Assembly: GCA_030613665.1 (NCBI GenBank)
Contig: JAUWLN010000025.1
Span: 1 to 15,415, forward strand
Origin: Dehalococcoidia bacterium
GTDB taxonomy: Bacteria; Chloroflexota; Dehalococcoidia; Dehalococcoidales; RBG-16-60-22
Direction: 5' to 3'
Length of the DNA: 15,415 nt
Shown: positions 12,699 through 15,415 of the stretch, in pieces
Layout of the letters: each line of letters begins with the position of its first letter
Position numbering within the stretch: position 1 is the stretch's first letter
Program-made: the position numbers and the translations under genes
Notes under the pieces: model-generated
Told to the model about the DNA's origin: nothing
What the model saw: the letters and a program-made list of their open reading frames with translations, nothing else
Databases searched by the model: none

Positions 12699-13406
12699 CT
12701 ACCAGAGAATTTCCTCACGGTGAAAGGCTTCGGCAAGTTCATACTCCGTTCCCTGGGCCCTATCCTTCGCCCACTGCCTGAGCCTCTCCTCCAAGTCTGG
12801 CAAACGGTCATTGCCCACCTGGCTCTCGTGGCAGCGCAAAGCCTTCACCTTGATGTCGAATGTATCCGTGACATCGGAGCGGTGGTTGATATTGTCGGCG
12901 ATGGTCCAGAGCCAGACCTCTTTCACTTTGTGCGGTTCGAGCCCTTCCTCCAGCAGGTCTGGATAGGCAAGGTGGTCTCTGGCGTAAGGGAAAACGGCAT
13001 CCAGAACAACCCGACCGGTAATTCTATGGTCGCGATGCCAGAGGTAACGCCGGTACGGGTCAGCTGACACGACGATGTCCGGTCGATACGTCCTTATCAG
13101 CCGGACAATTTCCTTGCGGAACTCGGGCGTATCTTCTAGGCTCTGGTCTTCGTGGCGCAGGAATATGACCTCCCTGACCCCGAGCACTTCGGCCGCGCAA
13201 AGCTGTTCGCGTTCCCTGATTTCGGCCAGCGCCTCCGCTTTTATACTGTAATCGCTGGTGCCTTTATCGCCGTTGGTGCACACGGCATAGACGATTTCCT
13301 TGCCTTCCGCCACCCATTTGACCACGGTACCCGCCACACCAAACTCGGCGTCATCAGGATGCGGCGTAATGACAAGGACATCGGCTTTTTTAACTGAAAC
13401 TGACAC
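12699..13406 (-). CDS. PIG-L/LmbE-family N-acetylglucosaminyl deacetylase (MshB/BshB-like)
   Basis: 235 residues from GTG 13406, supported by AAGGAG (13416-13421) nine bases upstream. The zinc site is PHPDDAEFG (His16, Asp18, Asp19; Asp18 is probably the general base) together with His124 and His127 in WHRDH. NGDKGTSD (45-52) and the following EIREREQLCAAEVLGV segment are typical of this family. Members remove acetyl groups from N-acetylglucosamine conjugates: MshB and Mca in mycothiol metabolism, BshB in bacillithiol synthesis, and other glycoconjugate enzymes. Sequence alone cannot tell these apart. The neighbours on one side are a tandem GNAT protein and a GT4 glycosyltransferase, both of mycothiol-enzyme type. 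The gene is transcribed divergently from the GNAT gene from overlapping promoters. Confidence 0.88.
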   Translation of the reverse strand: MSVSVKKADVLVITPHPDDAEFGVAGTVVKWVAEGKEIVYAVCTNGDKGTSDYSIKAEALAEIREREQLCAAEVLGVREVIFLRHEDQSLEDTPEFRKEIVRLIRTYRPDIVVSADPYRRYLWHRDHRITGRVVLDAVFPYARDHLAYPDLLEEGLEPHKVKEVWLWTIADNINHRSDVTDTFDIKVKALRCHESQVGNDRLPDLEERLRQWAKDRAQGTEYELAEAFHREEILW

Positions 13407-13415
13407 CTGGGGAAT

Positions 13416-13421
13416 CTCCTT
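13416..13421 (-). promoter_or_regulatory. Shine-Dalgarno supporting a GTG start for the deacetylase
   Basis: AAGGAG on the minus strand, nine bases before GTG 13406; no in-frame ATG gives the full N-terminus with the first beta strand. Confidence 0.6.
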
Positions 13422-13442
13422 GCTACGGAGTGTTTATAAAAC

Positions 13443-13472
13443 ATTGTATAACATCGGGGTACTTGTTACAAT
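13443..13472. promoter_or_regulatory. Overlapping opposed promoters of the deacetylase and GNAT genes
   Basis: Minus strand: TTGTAA (13466-13471), 17 bp, TACAAT (13443-13448). Plus strand: TTGTAT (13444-13449), 17 bp, TACAAT (13467-13472). Each -10 box lies over the other promoter's -35 box. The outer arms ATTGTA and TACAAT form an inverted repeat spanning the whole element, so the two polymerases should compete for the same DNA. Confidence 0.45.
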
Positions 13473-13491
13473 TTTGGAATAGAGATACAGC

Positions 13492-14427
13492 ATGATGAGC
13501 CAGCAAACCTATAAGGTCAGGAATTACCTGACATCAGATTTCGATGGGTACGTCAACCTTCATATTGAAGCGGAACGGACGGACAGGTCAGGACGCTGCA
13601 CATCCCGACAAGTTCTATGGGAAAACTTGCGGCGGCCCCTCTACCACCCGGAAAAAGACCTTTTTATCGCCGAGACATCCGGGGAAATCATCGGCTTCCT
13701 GAGTATCACGCCGGAATTTATCATCCGCCGTGTGCTGCTCGACTGCCTGGTGCACCCCGCGCATCGCCGAAGAGGCCTGGCGAAGCGCCTTCTTGACCAG
13801 GCCACACAGCGCGTTAGGGAGCTGCCGATCGAGATTATACATGTCAGCGTGGCGGAGGAAAACAGCACTGTCAGAGAAGCTCTCTTCAGGATGGGCTTCA
13901 AAATGGTCAGGCAATTCCTCGAAATGGCCCTGCCACTGAGCGCCTCGAGGCTGCCGGACATGCCCCGGAATGAATTCACCCTGCGCCACCTGCAGCGAGG
14001 AGAGGAAGCGGAATTAACCAATGTCCAGAATCGTTGCTTTAGCGACACCTGGGGCTTTAACCCGAACACGCCGGAAGAGATTGACTACTCCCTGGGCCTG
14101 AGCGATGCCGTAGCAGGAGACGTGGTACTCGTATATGACGGCGACCGGCCCGCCGGTTACTGCTGGACGAAAATAAACGGTGAAACAAGCACGGAAACGG
14201 GTGGGAGAAAGGGACGCATCCTCATGCTCGGCGTCGACCCTGATTACCGGGGCCGGGGTATCGGCAGACTGGCACTACAGGCGGGGCTTTCATATCTCCA
14301 GGATAAGCAGGTCAAAGCGGTGGAAATAACCGTGGACAGCGAGAACCGTGCCGCCCATTCGCTTTACAAATCGTCCGGTTTCCAGGTAATAGCCCGCAGT
14401 CTCTACTATGAAAAGCGGACTGACTAG
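13492..14427 (+). CDS. Tandem GNAT acetyltransferase, MshD-like
   Basis: 311 residues with two GNAT domains. The first (about 8-148) has the acetyl-CoA loop HRRRGLAKRLL (91-101). The second (about 162-308) has LGVDPDYRGRGIG (246-258), preceded by AGYCWTKING (221-230) and followed by SENRAAHSLYKSSGF (283-297). The G-x-x-W-T-K, L-G-V-D-P and N-x-A-A-x-x-x-Y-x-S-x-G-F pattern closely follows mycothiol synthase MshD, which acetylates the cysteine amino group of Cys-GlcN-Ins, and total length is about the same. Such proteins also occur outside mycothiol producers, so the substrate is not proven. ATG 13495 is an alternative start; the Shine-Dalgarno is weak. Its stop codon overlaps that of the convergent glycosyltransferase. 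Confidence 0.87.
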   Translation: MMSQQTYKVRNYLTSDFDGYVNLHIEAERTDRSGRCTSRQVLWENLRRPLYHPEKDLFIAETSGEIIGFLSITPEFIIRRVLLDCLVHPAHRRRGLAKRLLDQATQRVRELPIEIIHVSVAEENSTVREALFRMGFKMVRQFLEMALPLSASRLPDMPRNEFTLRHLQRGEEAELTNVQNRCFSDTWGFNPNTPEEIDYSLGLSDAVAGDVVLVYDGDRPAGYCWTKINGETSTETGGRKGRILMLGVDPDYRGRGIGRLALQAGLSYLQDKQVKAVEITVDSENRAAHSLYKSSGFQVIARSLYYEKRTD

Positions 14428-15415
14428 CCAGTTCCTTCCGTGCCACTCACCAGGAGCGCACGGCATTCACGGGCTATCGCTTCCGCGATATTCGGCCAGC
14501 CAAACGGCTCCAGTGAAGTCCGCATCGCCGATGCCAGATGCCCGTTATTATCCGACCGGGAGAGCGCCAGCGTTATTTTGTCCGCCAGGCTTCGGGGGTC
14601 ATTATTCGCCACCAGATAACCGGTTTCACCGTGCCGGATGATATTCTCCGCCCCGCCCACCCGCGTTGTCACCACCGGCGTGCCGCAGGCGAGCGACTCC
14701 AGTGCCACCAGGCCAAAGCTCTCGTAATATGACGGGACAACGCAGACATCGGCCGCGCTGTAGAAAAGCGGCAAATCGGGCTGCTTTATCAAGCCCAGAA
14801 AGTCGATTGTATCCTCTATCCGCAGCTCCTCTGCCAGCTTCTTCAAACGTTCAACTTCGTACCGGCTGTTCTCCCCACCACCGATGACGAGAAGTCGCGG
14901 CCGATAACCATTCTCAAGATATGTCATGGCCATCATTAACCGGTCGATGCCCTTCAGGGGTTCGATACGCCCGACAAACACGACGGTTTTGTCACCGTTC
15001 AGGCCAAGTTGGCTCCTGGCCTTCTTCTTATCAATCGGTCTGAATATGTCCATATTGACGCCGCACGGGACAACGCTGACCCTTTCCACCGATGTGTCAT
15101 AGTGCCTTATTAAGTCCGCCTTCTCTTTTTCGGTAGCGGCAATGACGCGGTGGCAACTGTTGATTACGGAATGTTCCGTCTTGATGCGGAGTTCAGGCTC
15201 CTTTGCCCCCACGCCGACCGCGTTCTTCACGGCACCAAGGGTATGGAACATAACCATGTGCGGCACCCGCCACCATTTCTGCAGGCGCTTTCCCGCCCAC
15301 GCTGACAGCCAGTAATGGCTGTATATCAAATCATAATGCAGGTCATGGTCTCTTCGATAATCCTCAAGGCGCCGGACGAAATCAGGAAGGTGGGGGTACA
15401 CGGCCAGCTTATGTA
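14424..15415 (-). CDS. GT4-family glycosyltransferase, MshA-like, 5'-partial
   Basis: The frame stays open to the window edge (a GTG at 15401 is internal), so the N-terminal nucleotide-binding strands lie outside; probably some 80-100 residues are missing. The visible part starts in the acceptor domain with YDLIYSHYWLSAWAG and then MFHTLGAVKN, both close to MshA (HSHYWLSG and HTLAAVKN in the actinobacterial enzyme as I recall it). The C-terminal donor domain has VFVGRIEPLKGIDRL, IGGGENS, and the GT4 E-x7-E motif in ESFGLVALE. MshA joins GlcNAc from UDP-GlcNAc to inositol 3-phosphate. Related GT4 enzymes make sucrose phosphate or other glycosides, so the acceptor is open. The cluster with a PIG-L deacetylase and an MshD-like protein supports an MshA-type role. 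Confidence 0.87.
   Translation of the reverse strand, partial: HKLAVYPHLPDFVRRLEDYRRDHDLHYDLIYSHYWLSAWAGKRLQKWWRVPHMVMFHTLGAVKNAVGVGAKEPELRIKTEHSVINSCHRVIAATEKEKADLIRHYDTSVERVSVVPCGVNMDIFRPIDKKKARSQLGLNGDKTVVFVGRIEPLKGIDRLMMAMTYLENGYRPRLLVIGGGENSRYEVERLKKLAEELRIEDTIDFLGLIKQPDLPLFYSAADVCVVPSYYESFGLVALESLACGTPVVTTRVGGAENIIRHGETGYLVANNDPRSLADKITLALSRSDNNGHLASAMRTSLEPFGWPNIAEAIARECRALLVSGTEGTG

Noticed and set aside
1..15415. CRISPR arrays, tRNA or rRNA genes, insertion sequences, phage genes or defence systems.
   Set aside because: I looked on both strands and saw no regularly spaced repeats, no tRNA-like cloverleaf, no transposase or integrase and no terminal inverted repeats with target duplication.

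Overview
The window reads as a piece of a bacterial chromosome, moderately GC-rich, from an organism with ordinary sigma-70-type promoters (several TTGACA-like/TATAAT-like pairs, mostly 17 bp apart) and Shine-Dalgarno starts. The gene mix suggests an anaerobic or facultative heterotroph: a uroporphyrinogen-decarboxylase-family methyltransferase, a membrane polyferredoxin, succinate-CoA ligase, a fused ADP-forming acyl-CoA synthetase/acetyltransferase, a beta-hydroxyacid dehydrogenase and an amidohydrolase. It resembles what I know of uncultured Chloroflexota of the Dehalococcoidia type. That placement is an inference from gene content; no rRNA or other marker gene is present. I see no tRNA, CRISPR array, insertion sequence or phage gene, and no stretch over 300 bp without a gene.

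Layout. (1) 1-1686, + strand: the 3' part of a URO-D/MtaA-family gene, then a class I SAM methyltransferase. (2) 1724-2978, + strand: a more A+T-rich island with a NapH/NosR-like membrane 4Fe-4S protein and a 58-residue two-helix membrane miniprotein. (3) 3028-5079, + strand: sucC and sucD, overlapping by ATGA, behind a good promoter. (4) 5103-8272, - strand: a GNAT/acyl-CoA synthetase fusion of 902 residues, then a small lipoprotein resembling chagasin-type (I42) peptidase inhibitors. (5) 8484-9365, + strand: a 3-hydroxyisobutyrate-dehydrogenase-family enzyme, divergent from the fusion gene. (6) 9402-11894, - strand: a HIT-family hydrolase/transferase, an amidohydrolase with its own promoter, and overlapping its end an OmpR-type response regulator that is broken by an internal deletion and frame change. 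(7) 12045-12686, + strand: a metallo-beta-lactamase-fold (glyoxalase II-like) hydrolase, divergent from the HIT gene. (8) 12699-15415: a PIG-L/LmbE deacetylase (-), a tandem GNAT acetyltransferase (+) and a GT4 glycosyltransferase (-, running off the window).

How the parts could work together. sucCD and the fused synthetase are two forms of the same NDP-forming acyl-CoA ligase chemistry, which suits substrate-level ATP formation from acyl-CoA. The GNAT domain of the fusion may link this to protein acetylation. The most striking feature is the last block. The three proteins resemble, in family and in motif detail, the MshA (glycosyltransferase), MshB/Mca (deacetylase) and MshD (tandem GNAT) enzymes of actinobacterial mycothiol synthesis. 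The cysteine ligase MshC is not in view. The deacetylase and GNAT genes share a short intergenic region in which two opposed promoters overlap as near mirror images.
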